Notes under the pieces: generated by a model
Told to the model about the DNA's origin: nothing
What the model saw: only the letters and a program-made list of their open reading frames with translations
The model's database searches: none
Source: Stramentimicrobium sp964433555
GTDB taxonomy: Bacteria; Atribacterota; Phoenicimicrobiia; Phoenicimicrobiales; Stramentimicrobiaceae
Direction: 5' to 3'
Assembly (NCBI GenBank): GCA_964433555.1
Contig: CAYSRG010000002.1
Location: forward strand, 62,001-126,000
DNA: 64,000 nucleotides
Part shown: positions 35,151 to 43,622 of the stretch, piece after piece
How the letters are laid out: every line of letters starts with the position of its first letter
How positions within the stretch are numbered: position 1 is the first letter of the stretch
Made by a program: the position numbers and the translations under genes

Positions 35151-36842
35151 TTAATTTGTGATTACTTTTTTCTGATTATCCTTATTTTTAACCTTCTTTT
35201 CCACAAATATTTTATCTCCAGTAAAAGGATTACGCTCTGTATAATACATAATAGCTGAATATGTTGAGGGTGCCGGAATAAAAATCTGTACCTGCTCAGG
35301 TTTTATCTGTAGTTCCTTCTTAATATATTCTTTTAGATGTACCATATCCTTTTCTCTACAACCAGGATGAGCTGCCATAAAATAATAGGTAAGATATTGT
35401 TTAAGCCCTTCTTGATCATTAATTCGATTAAATAATTTTTTAAATCTGCTTAGCAGATTATTATTATCCTTGCCCATTAAGGTTAAAATTTTGGAATCGA
35501 TATGCTCAGGAGCAATCTTTAGTTGTCCGGAAAGATGGTAATTAATAAGTTCTCGGAGATAATGTTCACCATTTTTCTGATCTGCTAATACCAAATCATA
35601 ACGAAGTCCGGATGCTATGAATACTTTTTTAACTCCTTTTATTTTCCTGATTGCTCTTAATAATTTGATTTGTGCCTTATGGTTAACTGATAAGTTGGCA
35701 CAAATAGAAGGGAATAAACAGCGTTTCTTTACACAATAATTCCCTTTTCTCTTTTGGATACATTCCATACCATACATATTAGCAGTGGGACCACCTACAT
35801 CCAGGACATATCCTTTAAAATCTTTCCGACCGATCAAATATTTGATTTCGCTGATAATAGACTTCTGGCTTCTGGATTGGATATACTTTCCTTGATGTAC
35901 AGTAATGGCACAAAAATTGCATTCTCCAAAGCATCCCCGATGAGAAGTAACTGAAAACTTTATTGTATCCAAAGCCCTTACTTTTCCCCACTTCCTATAA
36001 TAAGGATGAATTTCTCTTTCATAATCAAATTCATATACTTTATCTAATTCTGTTGTTGTTAACGGATAAGAAGGAGGATTATGAATTAGATAACGATTAT
36101 CATATTTCTGAGAGAGGGTTTGGCCGGAAGAGGGATTTTGATTCTCATAAAAGAGATGGAACATTTCTATAAATTTTTTCACGTCTTTTCTTACTTCGGA
36201 AAAAGAGGGCAAAATAATGCTGTTTTGGACCGGTGATTTCGAGATATAACAGATACCTCTCAGGTCATCAACTTGCTCTTGTCGTTTAAGCCGTTCTGCC
36301 AGCTGTAACACGCTCTTTTCAGCCATACCATATATCAAAAAATTTGCTTTACTATCAAACAAAATAGAGCGTCTGATTTTATTATCCCAGAAATCATAAT
36401 GAGCCAGTCTTCTTAAGCTTGCCTCAATACCACCTAAAACAATAGGCTTGGTATTTTTAAAATAACGCCTTATGAGATTGCTATAGACAATAGTAGCTCG
36501 ATCAGGTCTGCGATTATTTATTCCACCCGGTGTTAGGTCATCCTTTTTTCTCTTCTTCCCAGTAGCAGTATAGTTAGCTATCATGGAATCTAAGGAACCT
36601 GCCGTTACTCCCCAAAAAAGTTGTGGCTCTCCTAGACGACCAATGTCTTTGGGATTATCAATATCAGGCTGAGCAATAATTCCTACCCGGTAACCGGCAT
36701 TGAGTAATAGTTTCCCAATAAGGGCTGCTCCTACAAAGGGTGTATCAATATAGGTATCTCCGGTTACCAGTATTATATCCAGAGTAATCCAGCCTAATTG
36801 TTTCACTTCATCTTTAGTAGTTGGTAAAAACACTTTTTTCAC
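35151..36842 (-). CDS. YgiQ-family radical SAM protein
   Basis: 563 aa from a GTG at 36842 (VKKVFLPTTK matches the usual YgiQ start FLPTT); a TTG at 36881 would add 13 residues without a ribosome site. The N-terminal half has DIILVTGDTYIDTPFVG and GGIEASLRRLAHYDFWDNK, both YgiQ hallmarks. The radical SAM cluster CxxxCxxC is GCFGECNFCAI (Cys 304, 308, 311). The C-terminal extension of some members is shorter here. The function of YgiQ is not established. The gene has no operon partner. Nothing else is seen in the 250 bases upstream. Confidence 0.9.
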   Translation of the reverse strand: MKKVFLPTTKDEVKQLGWITLDIILVTGDTYIDTPFVGAALIGKLLLNAGYRVGIIAQPDIDNPKDIGRLGEPQLFWGVTAGSLDSMIANYTATGKKRKKDDLTPGGINNRRPDRATIVYSNLIRRYFKNTKPIVLGGIEASLRRLAHYDFWDNKIRRSILFDSKANFLIYGMAEKSVLQLAERLKRQEQVDDLRGICYISKSPVQNSIILPSFSEVRKDVKKFIEMFHLFYENQNPSSGQTLSQKYDNRYLIHNPPSYPLTTTELDKVYEFDYEREIHPYYRKWGKVRALDTIKFSVTSHRGCFGECNFCAITVHQGKYIQSRSQKSIISEIKYLIGRKDFKGYVLDVGGPTANMYGMECIQKRKGNYCVKKRCLFPSICANLSVNHKAQIKLLRAIRKIKGVKKVFIASGLRYDLVLADQKNGEHYLRELINYHLSGQLKIAPEHIDSKILTLMGKDNNNLLSRFKKLFNRINDQEGLKQYLTYYFMAAHPGCREKDMVHLKEYIKKELQIKPEQVQIFIPAPSTYSAIMYYTERNPFTGDKIFVEKKVKNKDNQKKVITN

Positions 36843-37131
36843 CTTTCTCTTTTCAATTTCTTTACTGAAGAAGAGCCACAATAAAATTGTAACTCAGTTT
36901 GTTGTATAATGTATAGTATTAATTTAATTGGCAGAAGGTTGAAGGTGGCCAACAACATTTAGTGACTAGTTTTTGGTTCTACGTGTAAACTGTTTTAAAT
37001 TGTATCAGATTATTTGTCTTTGCTAAAGCTCTTCATTTATTAATTTTTTCTTTCCTAAAAATATTATAAATTAGTTTTCAAAAAAATTTTGTAGTATCGG
37101 GAATTTTCAAATTACCATGCTAAAATAAAAT

Positions 37132-37896
37132 CTAAGTTAAACCATAATCTATTTCTCCCCACATCCCTATCTTATCATCTTTGATGATAACCACTCCCCG
37201 AAGGCCGCTAATGCGTTGAGCTAAATTTAGTCCTTTTCTAATATCTTCTTTGGTTTGAATGATATTCCCGATAGCCGTAGCTGCCGTATCAGCCAGAGAA
37301 GCAGAATAAGAAATTACTGTAACTGCATCCGCCTTTCCCATACTGAAGGAAGGTCCTACTGTTCCCGAAGAAGTACATATTCCTAAACCATTTTTACGGG
37401 AATCTATCTTGAGATACAATTTATTGCTGAGAGGAGAAGAGCCGGCATAAATAATCACCCTTCTTAGCGAAGAGCTTTTAATATAAAGATCGCCCCCGTT
37501 CTCAATTATCACTTCATCTATTCTGGTAAGTAAGTCTTGTGCAACATTTTGGGCGATACAACCTGCCACAGAAGCCATAGGACCTACCTGACAGCGTGCA
37601 GATACTTCAATCATTTCCCTTATCATGGAATGTGCCTTATTATCATAGGGATAGGGATCGAGAGTATTTCTAAATAGTGGATTTTCCTTTATATAATCTT
37701 CCAGTAATGACCGATAATACTTTAAAGAAGTAAAGGCTTCTTCTTCAAGTATCATAGGAGCTTGTATTAACAAATCACTTTCTTTCTCCTTTACTTGAAA
37801 AGAAATCAAATTAGAACTCTTAATTTTTTGACGATAAGTTCGAATACAATGAAGAGGATCAAAATCATATTGACTAAGAAAATCTTGTTTTTCCAT
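37132..37896 (-). CDS. UPF0280 (COG2122) ApbE-like protein, homocysteine synthesis partner
   Basis: 254 aa. Family segments are RTYRQKIKSSNLISFQVKEKE, MASVAGCIAQNVAQDLL, VIIENGGDLYIKS and GICTSSGTVGPSFSMGKADAVTVI (quoted in part), which place it in UPF0280/COG2122, distantly related to the flavin transferase ApbE. In methanogens COG2122, the DUF39 protein and a NIL-ferredoxin are jointly linked to making homocysteine from aspartate semialdehyde and sulfide. Here all three are adjacent and co-directional: DUF39, then NIL-ferredoxin (43 bases), then this gene (27 bases). The exact chemical role of this subunit is not settled. Confidence 0.88.
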   Translation of the reverse strand: MEKQDFLSQYDFDPLHCIRTYRQKIKSSNLISFQVKEKESDLLIQAPMILEEEAFTSLKYYRSLLEDYIKENPLFRNTLDPYPYDNKAHSMIREMIEVSARCQVGPMASVAGCIAQNVAQDLLTRIDEVIIENGGDLYIKSSSLRRVIIYAGSSPLSNKLYLKIDSRKNGLGICTSSGTVGPSFSMGKADAVTVISYSASLADTAATAIGNIIQTKEDIRKGLNLAQRISGLRGVVIIKDDKIGMWGEIDYGLT

Positions 37897-37923
37897 AATC
37901 CTTTTTCATCATTATTGAGGTAA

Positions 37924-38331
37924 TTAAAAAATAATTTCTATAGCCTGTACTGGACAGGCATCGGCACAATAACCACATACCACGCAATCCTGATAGTTAA
38001 ATTCTAAATAGTATGTTTCTTTATTAATTTTTAAGGCTCCTACCGGGCAAATGGATACGCAGGCACCACAATGATTACACTTCAGCTTATTCCAGGATAC
38101 TTCCTGCTCTAAAAAATCAACTTTTATCTTTTGCTCCTTCAAGTAAGTAAAGGCTTCGTCTATCTGTTTTTTATCACCTCTAATTTCAATTACGAGCTTG
38201 CCTCCTAAGGAAGGTTCAAATTTTGCCTGCAAGATATTAATCCACAGGTCATATTTCTTAATCAAATAATAGGTAATCGGTTTTTCCACCGTAGAGGGAT
38301 CGAAACGTAAAATAGCTTTTTTCTTAATCAT
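37924..38331 (-). CDS. NIL-domain ferredoxin, two [4Fe-4S] clusters
   Basis: 135 aa. Residues 5-75 form a NIL domain (LRFDPSTVEKPITYYLIKKY); then two CxxCxxCxxxC cluster motifs follow, CNHCGACVSICP (Cys 85, 88, 91, 95) and CVVCGYCADACP (Cys 116, 119, 122, 126). It delivers electrons to the DUF39 partner in the sulfide-to-homocysteine reaction, by analogy with methanogens. NIL domains elsewhere bind methionine, which suggests possible feedback sensing. GGAGGAG precedes the ATG. Confidence 0.93.
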   Translation of the reverse strand: MIKKKAILRFDPSTVEKPITYYLIKKYDLWINILQAKFEPSLGGKLVIEIRGDKKQIDEAFTYLKEQKIKVDFLEQEVSWNKLKCNHCGACVSICPVGALKINKETYYLEFNYQDCVVCGYCADACPVQAIEIIF

Positions 38332-38374
38332 TACTCCTCCAAAAATCTTTCCTAACTTGGATTAATTGCCTCAA

Positions 38375-39547
38375 CTAATGAATTTTAATGGTCTTTAATC
38401 TACTTAATTCCCCTTGGGAAGGAAAAAATTCAATAGGCTCCTGTAAATAAAATTGTCCTTTTTCAATCCATTCTTTCAAGGAGTGAGCAATAATTCTCGC
38501 TCTGGCATAACTGGACAGGGAAGAGGTTGGAACTTTTTTACCCTTAATGTCTATCTGCCCGGATCTAAGTTGAGCGTAATTGACCCAGCCTAGGGATGGT
38601 TTATCAGGATGTGGATAACTATAATCTAAGATTTCAGTATATATCTCCTCATCTTTAATACTAACTACTCTCATCATATCTTCATCAAGAATGGGTATAG
38701 GTATACCAATACCAATATATAAAGAAACGCCATACCCTGCAAAATAGGCAGCTTGAATAAAATCGGGTTTCATTTTTTTCAGGTTTCCTATTAACGCTAA
38801 AGTTGCTCCCTGCCTTGCCACAATCTCCTTCTCTGGAACAGTAATAGTTCTGGGACTGAATTGGGTACCCTCAAAAATAACATAACCCTCTGTACCCCCA
38901 ATAAAGATACGGCTTCCAATCCCAATACTCCTTAAGTCAGGATCATTCAACAAGGGACTTAATTGTCCACTGGTGCTGTAGCTGGCATTGCCTAAATCGG
39001 GAAGAAGGATACCCATATAGGTATATATTGTTTTTGTTGATTGATTTACCGCTACATTATAATTCTGATAGGCATTTCTGGGATTGACCATAAAAGCTTG
39101 ATTTACTGTTTCTTTGGAGATAATTGCTTCCACTTCACGAGCAGGATAACAATCGGTTCTATTGGAAAGTGCTTTTAATCTAATATCTTTCCCCTTTACA
39201 AATTCTTCGATGACATGGGCTCCGCCATAACCATTTATTTCTGATTCTGATAATTGAGTAGCACCTAAATAAATATCAACGGCAGCCAGACCGGCATAAG
39301 CCATTACATCATTGAGCCACACCTTTTGCATTTTAATAGGTGGATCACTGTGTCCTACATTAAAAAATGCTCCAGAGGAACACATAGGACCAAAGGTACC
39401 GGTAGTTACTACATCAACCAATTTGGTAGCTTCTTCTATTCCCTGTTCTTCTTTTAAGGCAATTACTTCTTCTGCAGTCATTACCACCGCTTCTTTGCGA
39501 GCAATTTTTTCATTAATCTCCTGATACGTTCTTTTTAATTTACCCAT
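38375..39547 (-). CDS. Homocysteine biosynthesis protein, DUF39 (COG1900)
   Basis: 390 aa. The DUF39 family segments are TYQEINEKIARKEAVVMTAEE, VVTTGTFGPMCSSGAFFN with the conserved Cys, GAHVIEEFVKGK and YPAREVE. In Methanosarcina this family replaces MetB/MetC/MetY-type sulfhydrylases and builds sulfide into homocysteine. It is the first gene of a three-gene operon with the NIL-ferredoxin and UPF0280. GGAG lies upstream of the ATG. No CBS domains are attached, so this is the short form. Its leader contains a long hairpin element (39588-39711). Confidence 0.92.
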   Translation of the reverse strand: MGKLKRTYQEINEKIARKEAVVMTAEEVIALKEEQGIEEATKLVDVVTTGTFGPMCSSGAFFNVGHSDPPIKMQKVWLNDVMAYAGLAAVDIYLGATQLSESEINGYGGAHVIEEFVKGKDIRLKALSNRTDCYPAREVEAIISKETVNQAFMVNPRNAYQNYNVAVNQSTKTIYTYMGILLPDLGNASYSTSGQLSPLLNDPDLRSIGIGSRIFIGGTEGYVIFEGTQFSPRTITVPEKEIVARQGATLALIGNLKKMKPDFIQAAYFAGYGVSLYIGIGIPIPILDEDMMRVVSIKDEEIYTEILDYSYPHPDKPSLGWVNYAQLRSGQIDIKGKKVPTSSLSSYARARIIAHSLKEWIEKGQFYLQEPIEFFPSQGELSRLKTIKIH

Positions 39548-39587
39548 GAATTATCTCCATTCCTATCTCTAAATCTGGATAAAAAGT

Positions 39588-39711
39588 ATTTTATTGGATT
39601 AGTTTTAAGGAAATATCTCCCTTGAATTTAAAAAAGATTATTTTATAATAACGTAATTTTTATAATCCCATACTATAAAAATATTTCCCTAAATATTAAA
39701 TCCAATAAAAT
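39588..39711 (-). ncRNA. Long nested hairpin in the leader of the homocysteine operon
   Basis: Outer arms of 13 bases (39588-39600 and 39699-39711) are exact reverse complements. Inner arms 39604-39616 and 39681-39693 also pair over 13 positions, with one G-U pair in the minus-strand RNA but an A-C mismatch in the plus-strand RNA, so the fold favours the sense strand of the operon. An apical GATTAT/ATAATC pair may extend it. No named riboswitch consensus is recognised. A MITE-like element is the alternative. Confidence 0.45.
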
Positions 39712-39934
39712 CAATTGTCAAACCATTTTTATTTAACCATAAAAATCGACTTCATCTTCTTAGATGACGGTAATGATTAAATAAAGTAATTTTACCATAA
39801 AGATTAATATACTAGCTGAATATTTTTTACCTGGAGACGAAGCAAGAGCCATTTTACTTATATTTATCCATTTAAACTAATGAAAAAGTATCACAAAAAG
39901 GGGATTAGAAAAGTTAAAATCTCAGTTAGGATTT
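39712..39934. other. Spacer upstream of the homocysteine leader
   Basis: No gene, repeat or clear promoter was seen in this AT-rich stretch between the hairpin element and the terminator of the methyl-transfer operon. Confidence 0.5.
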
Positions 39935-39970
39935 CTTAAAAATACCAGCTATACAGGTCTGATGGTATTT
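39935..39970 (-). terminator. Rho-independent terminator of the methyl-transfer operon
   Basis: AAATACCA (minus strand 39970-39963 side) pairs with TGGTATTT (39947-39940 side), eight base pairs with a 15-base loop, followed by TTTTTAAG. It lies about 30 bases after the methyltransferase stop at 40002. Confidence 0.6.
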
Positions 39971-40001
39971 AATTGATTATCTAAAAATAATAAATTTTTC
40001 A

Positions 40002-40823
40002 TTATAAAGAATTATGGTCAGTTGTTAATCTTCCCTCTCGGTAAGCCTTGATATATTCGCAACAATAATTATCCTTCCCCAACAGGGTTAAAGTAGTCTT
40101 AATCATGGCTATCAATCTTTTATCAGTTGGATCAATTATGGCGGCATCCATACCACAAGACATAGTTAGAATCATGAAAACCTGGTTAATCAGCTTTCTT
40201 TCCGGAAGACCATAAGAAATGTTGCTTAAACCTATAACGGTCTTAACTTCAGGATAAATTTCCTTTATACCACGTATGGTATCTAAAACTATTAAACCAT
40301 TCTGATCATTAGTTCCAATTGGAACTGCCAGAGGATCAATATATATATCTGCCAAGTGTACGCCAGAATCTGTTAACACTTGAATTAATTTACGGGCAAT
40401 GTCAATACGTGTTTGGGCATTATCAGGAATACCTTGTTCATCCATAACCAAAGCTACTACAGCACATTTATAATTTTTTATACTGGGTAGTAGCCTATCC
40501 ATCTTCTCTTTTTCTCCAGTAACGGAATTAATGAATGCCTTTCCATTAGCCCAATTATGTGCTGCCAGACCTTTTTCAATTTCTTCAGCATTGGGGCTAT
40601 CAATACATAAAGGAACTGCCGCTACCTCCTGTACAGTTTTAACCAGCCATTTCATATTCTCTTTACTGTTACCACTGGCAGCGGAGGCATTCACATCCAG
40701 GATATTGGCTCCTCCCTCTACCTGTTTCCTGGCCAATTCCTGAACAGATTTCACATCTCTATTTTCAATCATCTTTCTGACTCTTTCTCTGGTAGAGTTT
40801 AATTTTTCACCAATAATTAGCAT
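40002..40823 (-). CDS. Methyltetrahydrofolate:corrinoid methyltransferase (AcsE/MtgA-like)
   Basis: 273 aa, a stand-alone pterin-binding TIM barrel. Motifs: MLIIGEKLNSTR, GGANILDVNASA with the pterin-binding Asp and Asn, PLCIDSPN, INSVTGEKEK, IDPLAVPIGT and VIGLSNISYGLP with the conserved Asn. Such proteins move methyl groups between methyl-THF and cob(I)alamin on a corrinoid protein. A corrinoid protein is encoded at the start of the same operon, with a MetF-like reductase and an ETF between. Direction (methyl-THF synthesis or use) is not determined by sequence; the operon suggests methyl groups arriving on the corrinoid protein and being passed to THF. AAAGGAG precedes the ATG. Confidence 0.9.
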   Translation of the reverse strand: MLIIGEKLNSTRERVRKMIENRDVKSVQELARKQVEGGANILDVNASAASGNSKENMKWLVKTVQEVAAVPLCIDSPNAEEIEKGLAAHNWANGKAFINSVTGEKEKMDRLLPSIKNYKCAVVALVMDEQGIPDNAQTRIDIARKLIQVLTDSGVHLADIYIDPLAVPIGTNDQNGLIVLDTIRGIKEIYPEVKTVIGLSNISYGLPERKLINQVFMILTMSCGMDAAIIDPTDKRLIAMIKTTLTLLGKDNYCCEYIKAYREGRLTTDHNSL

Positions 40824-40946
40824 AATTAAATCTCCTTTTCGTATTTCATATAAGTAATTAGTAATTGCAATTTCCTAAATTTGGGTGTGAGAAACCTTGT
40901 AATTATTATCTTTTTCTTAATGATGAGGTAATTTCTTATTCTAATT

Positions 40947-41966
40947 TTATAGTTCAGTTATATCGTAAATAATTTCTGGAATAATTTCAAATAAATCTCC
41001 TATCACCGCTATATCGGCAATTTGCATCATAGGTGTATGTGGATTTTGGTCAATAGCTATTATCAAGTCACAGGACTGCATTCCTACCAGATGTTGTATC
41101 TGTCCTGAAATACCACAGGCTATATAAACCTTTGTTTGAACTGTTTGTCCTGTTTGTCCAACCTGATGGGCATAGGAAATCCAGCCTGCATCAACAGCTG
41201 CCCTGCTTGCACCTAAGGCTGCACCTCCAACCTTTTCAGTAAATCTTTTTAAGAGATCAAAACCCTTCTTCCCCTGCATTCCTCTTCCCCCTGAAATTAT
41301 TATCTGAGCATCAGCGAGATTAACAGCAGTTTCAGTATCATGGAAAACACTAATTATCTTCTTAATATTTTTGATATCACTATTAAAAATCCCCTCTTTT
41401 ATTATCCTACCAGTACGAGCATGATTGGGCTCTGGCATTTTCATAACCCTTGGTCGAACAGTAGCCATCTGAGGTCGATAATTTGAACTGCGTATGATAG
41501 CCATAATGTTACCACCAAAAGCTGGTCTGGTTTGAAGCAGATCCCCGCTCTTGGGATCAATGGAAAGTCCTGTACAATCAGCAGTAAGGCCAGAATGGGT
41601 CATTACAGCGACCCTGGGAATTAAAGCCCTTCCCCTAGAAGTAGCTCCGCATATAACTGTTTCCGGCTTATATTTAACAATAAGTCTCTTTAATATTTTA
41701 GATTCCATTTCATCAATAAATCCAAAAAATTCCTTATTATCTAATATTATTACTACATCTGCACCATAGGCAAAAAGCAGTTCCAAATTATCTTCTAACT
41801 TAGAGCTCAGAACAATGACCCATACCTCGCTATTCCTTAAATCAGCCAAATTCCTAGCCACTCCAATTAATTCATAAGTTACTGTTTGTATTTTCCCAGA
41901 TAAGAGTTCTGCTATTACCCAAATATTACGATACTTTTTCTTATCAAATTCTGTAGTAGCTTTCAT
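40947..41966 (-). CDS. etfA: Electron transfer flavoprotein alpha subunit, copy 3
   Basis: 339 aa from the ATG at 41966, with AAAGGA seven bases upstream; a TTG at 41984 would overlap the etfB stop. The FAD domain has SGGRGMQGK, GASRAAVDAGWISYAHQ, GISGQIQHLVGMQS and DQNPHTPM. It diverges from copies 1 and 2 (for example DQNPH in place of NNDP; YAHQVGQTGQTV in place of YPHQVGLSGKTV). The latter features are those of more typical ETFs including NADH-linked ones. It is encoded within the corrinoid/MetF operon, so its electron partner is probably the MetF-like protein. Confidence 0.95.
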   Translation of the reverse strand: MKATTEFDKKKYRNIWVIAELLSGKIQTVTYELIGVARNLADLRNSEVWVIVLSSKLEDNLELLFAYGADVVIILDNKEFFGFIDEMESKILKRLIVKYKPETVICGATSRGRALIPRVAVMTHSGLTADCTGLSIDPKSGDLLQTRPAFGGNIMAIIRSSNYRPQMATVRPRVMKMPEPNHARTGRIIKEGIFNSDIKNIKKIISVFHDTETAVNLADAQIIISGGRGMQGKKGFDLLKRFTEKVGGAALGASRAAVDAGWISYAHQVGQTGQTVQTKVYIACGISGQIQHLVGMQSCDLIIAIDQNPHTPMMQIADIAVIGDLFEIIPEIIYDITEL

Positions 41967-41980
41967 ACTTTCATCCTTTA

Positions 41981-42769
41981 TCAAATTATATTACGCATCC
42001 TTAATTCCCGCAGCAAGCTTCGGGCACATTCTCTAGCCGATCCTTCAATCCTCTTAGTACTGGTATGCCTTGAAGCAGGCTGTTCTATTTTTACCACCCT
42101 GGTTGGTGAGCCATCAAGCCCAATCTTTGTTTTTTCAACTTTTACATCTTCTGGCTTCCAAACTGGAATTTTCCGCTTAAGGGAAGCTAATCTCCCTTTG
42201 AGGGTTGGTACCCCAGGAATATTAATATCTTTTACCACAGTTATCACTGCAGGCAGTGCTATTTCACAAATATCATAACCATCTTCATGCATTCTTTTCA
42301 CCCTGATAACAGAAGAGGATAGCTCTTCTACTGCCATAACATAAGTAGCCTGTCCCCAACTTAAATGTGCAGCGATACCAGGACCTACCTGGGCTGTATC
42401 TCCATCTATGGCCTGTTTTCCACAAAGGACCAGGTCAACTTCACCTATTTTTTTTATAGCCCTGGCCAGAACATAACTCGTTGCCCAGGTATCTGAACCA
42501 GCAAAATCCCGGTCACTAAGCAAAATTGCTTTATCCACTCCCAGAGCAAGGACTTCTCGTAGTGCTTGTTCAGCTTTAGGAGGACCCATAGAGAGGGCTA
42601 AGACCTCTCCACCATATTTATCTCTTAACTGTATTCCTTCTTCCACTGCATAGGTATCAAAAGGATTAAGGATTGCTTTTGCCCCTTCTCTAACTATTCT
42701 TTTTGTCTCTGGATCAATTTTGGTATCATTAGTTGCTGGTACCTGCTTGATACAAACTACTATCTTCAT
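41981..42769 (-). CDS. etfB: Electron transfer flavoprotein beta subunit, copy 3
   Basis: 262 aa. Starts MKIVVCIKQVPATNDTKID; the nucleotide loop is CGKQAIDGDTAQVGPG, different from GERATDGDTGQVGP in the other two copies and close to what is seen in bifurcating-type ETFs, though that alone does not prove bifurcation. The ending SPTRVVKIEQP is standard. The gene follows the MetF-like gene by 24 bases and precedes etfA by 14. No acyl-CoA dehydrogenase or GlcD-type dehydrogenase is near. Confidence 0.95.
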   Translation of the reverse strand: MKIVVCIKQVPATNDTKIDPETKRIVREGAKAILNPFDTYAVEEGIQLRDKYGGEVLALSMGPPKAEQALREVLALGVDKAILLSDRDFAGSDTWATSYVLARAIKKIGEVDLVLCGKQAIDGDTAQVGPGIAAHLSWGQATYVMAVEELSSSVIRVKRMHEDGYDICEIALPAVITVVKDINIPGVPTLKGRLASLKRKIPVWKPEDVKVEKTKIGLDGSPTRVVKIEQPASRHTSTKRIEGSARECARSLLRELRMRNII

Positions 42770-42793
42770 AATTACTCCCTGCCTTTATGCTGC

Positions 42794-43591
42794 TTAGACT
42801 AAGGTTTCTTTAATCAAATCAAACTGGTTTTTAAATCCTAATAGCGATAAATAAACACCACACTCTGGATATAAATTATGAAGAACTTTTAGATTTACTA
42901 TAGGATCATATTCACAGTTCATGGTTATCTCATAACCCACTGCTTCAGAAAGAAGATGTAGCTTTTTACTCATCCATGCTTCTACTATTACTGGTATTTG
43001 GGGATACTTTTTTAGAAGTTTATTTACCACCTTATTTCTTCCCAATAATGGTTGGGTAATGATAAATGCAGCACCGGCTTTAATCTTTTTTTCCATTTTT
43101 TCAAATTCGTGCTCCTCCGGTTCATAAGGATTAAAGGCCACCCCCAGAATAAAAGCCCCGGGATACTCACTGCTTATATATTTTAGCAATTCTACTGAAG
43201 TAACAGAATTAATATCGGTAAAATTCACATCTATGGGTCGAAGCTTGGGAAGACGAATAGATCCATCTCCAGTAATTACCAGAATATACTTAATGCCTTT
43301 TCGAAGACAAACATTAAGAATATTATCCAGGTCATCTTTTCTATGAAAAGTATTAAGATGAATCATTACCAGTTTTGGCAATACCGGAAGCTGAAATTCT
43401 TCAATTATTTCAGTCCCCTGGAAAGATAAATTACCCATAGTATTATCAGTAATACAAACACAATATCCACTGTTAATAACCTTCATATATCTAGTGCAAA
43501 ATTTTTCAAGGTCTGACTCCAGGTTTTCTGTATCCTGTTTTGGTGGTAAAACTTCCACCAGGAAATTCTTGTTACGAATGTGATGAATCAT
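42794..43591 (-). CDS. Short methylenetetrahydrofolate reductase-like protein
   Basis: 265 aa from the ATG at 43591, which has GGAG six bases upstream; the frame is open upstream into the corrinoid gene but that part is not protein-like. Motifs of MetF: FLVEVLPPK with the catalytic Glu, CVCITDN, KYILVITGDG, LGVAFNPYEP and GAAFIITQPL. It is shorter than E. coli MetF. MetF converts methylene-THF to methyl-THF with FAD; here it lies between a corrinoid protein and EtfB-EtfA, so ETF may replace NADH as electron partner. In some acetogens MetF works with other electron-transfer subunits; an ETF in that place is my inference. Confidence 0.85.
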   Translation of the reverse strand: MIHHIRNKNFLVEVLPPKQDTENLESDLEKFCTRYMKVINSGYCVCITDNTMGNLSFQGTEIIEEFQLPVLPKLVMIHLNTFHRKDDLDNILNVCLRKGIKYILVITGDGSIRLPKLRPIDVNFTDINSVTSVELLKYISSEYPGAFILGVAFNPYEPEEHEFEKMEKKIKAGAAFIITQPLLGRNKVVNKLLKKYPQIPVIVEAWMSKKLHLLSEAVGYEITMNCEYDPIVNLKVLHNLYPECGVYLSLLGFKNQFDLIKETLV

Positions 43592-43622
43592 AAAATTCTC
43601 CGCTGAATTGAAATGTTTAACT

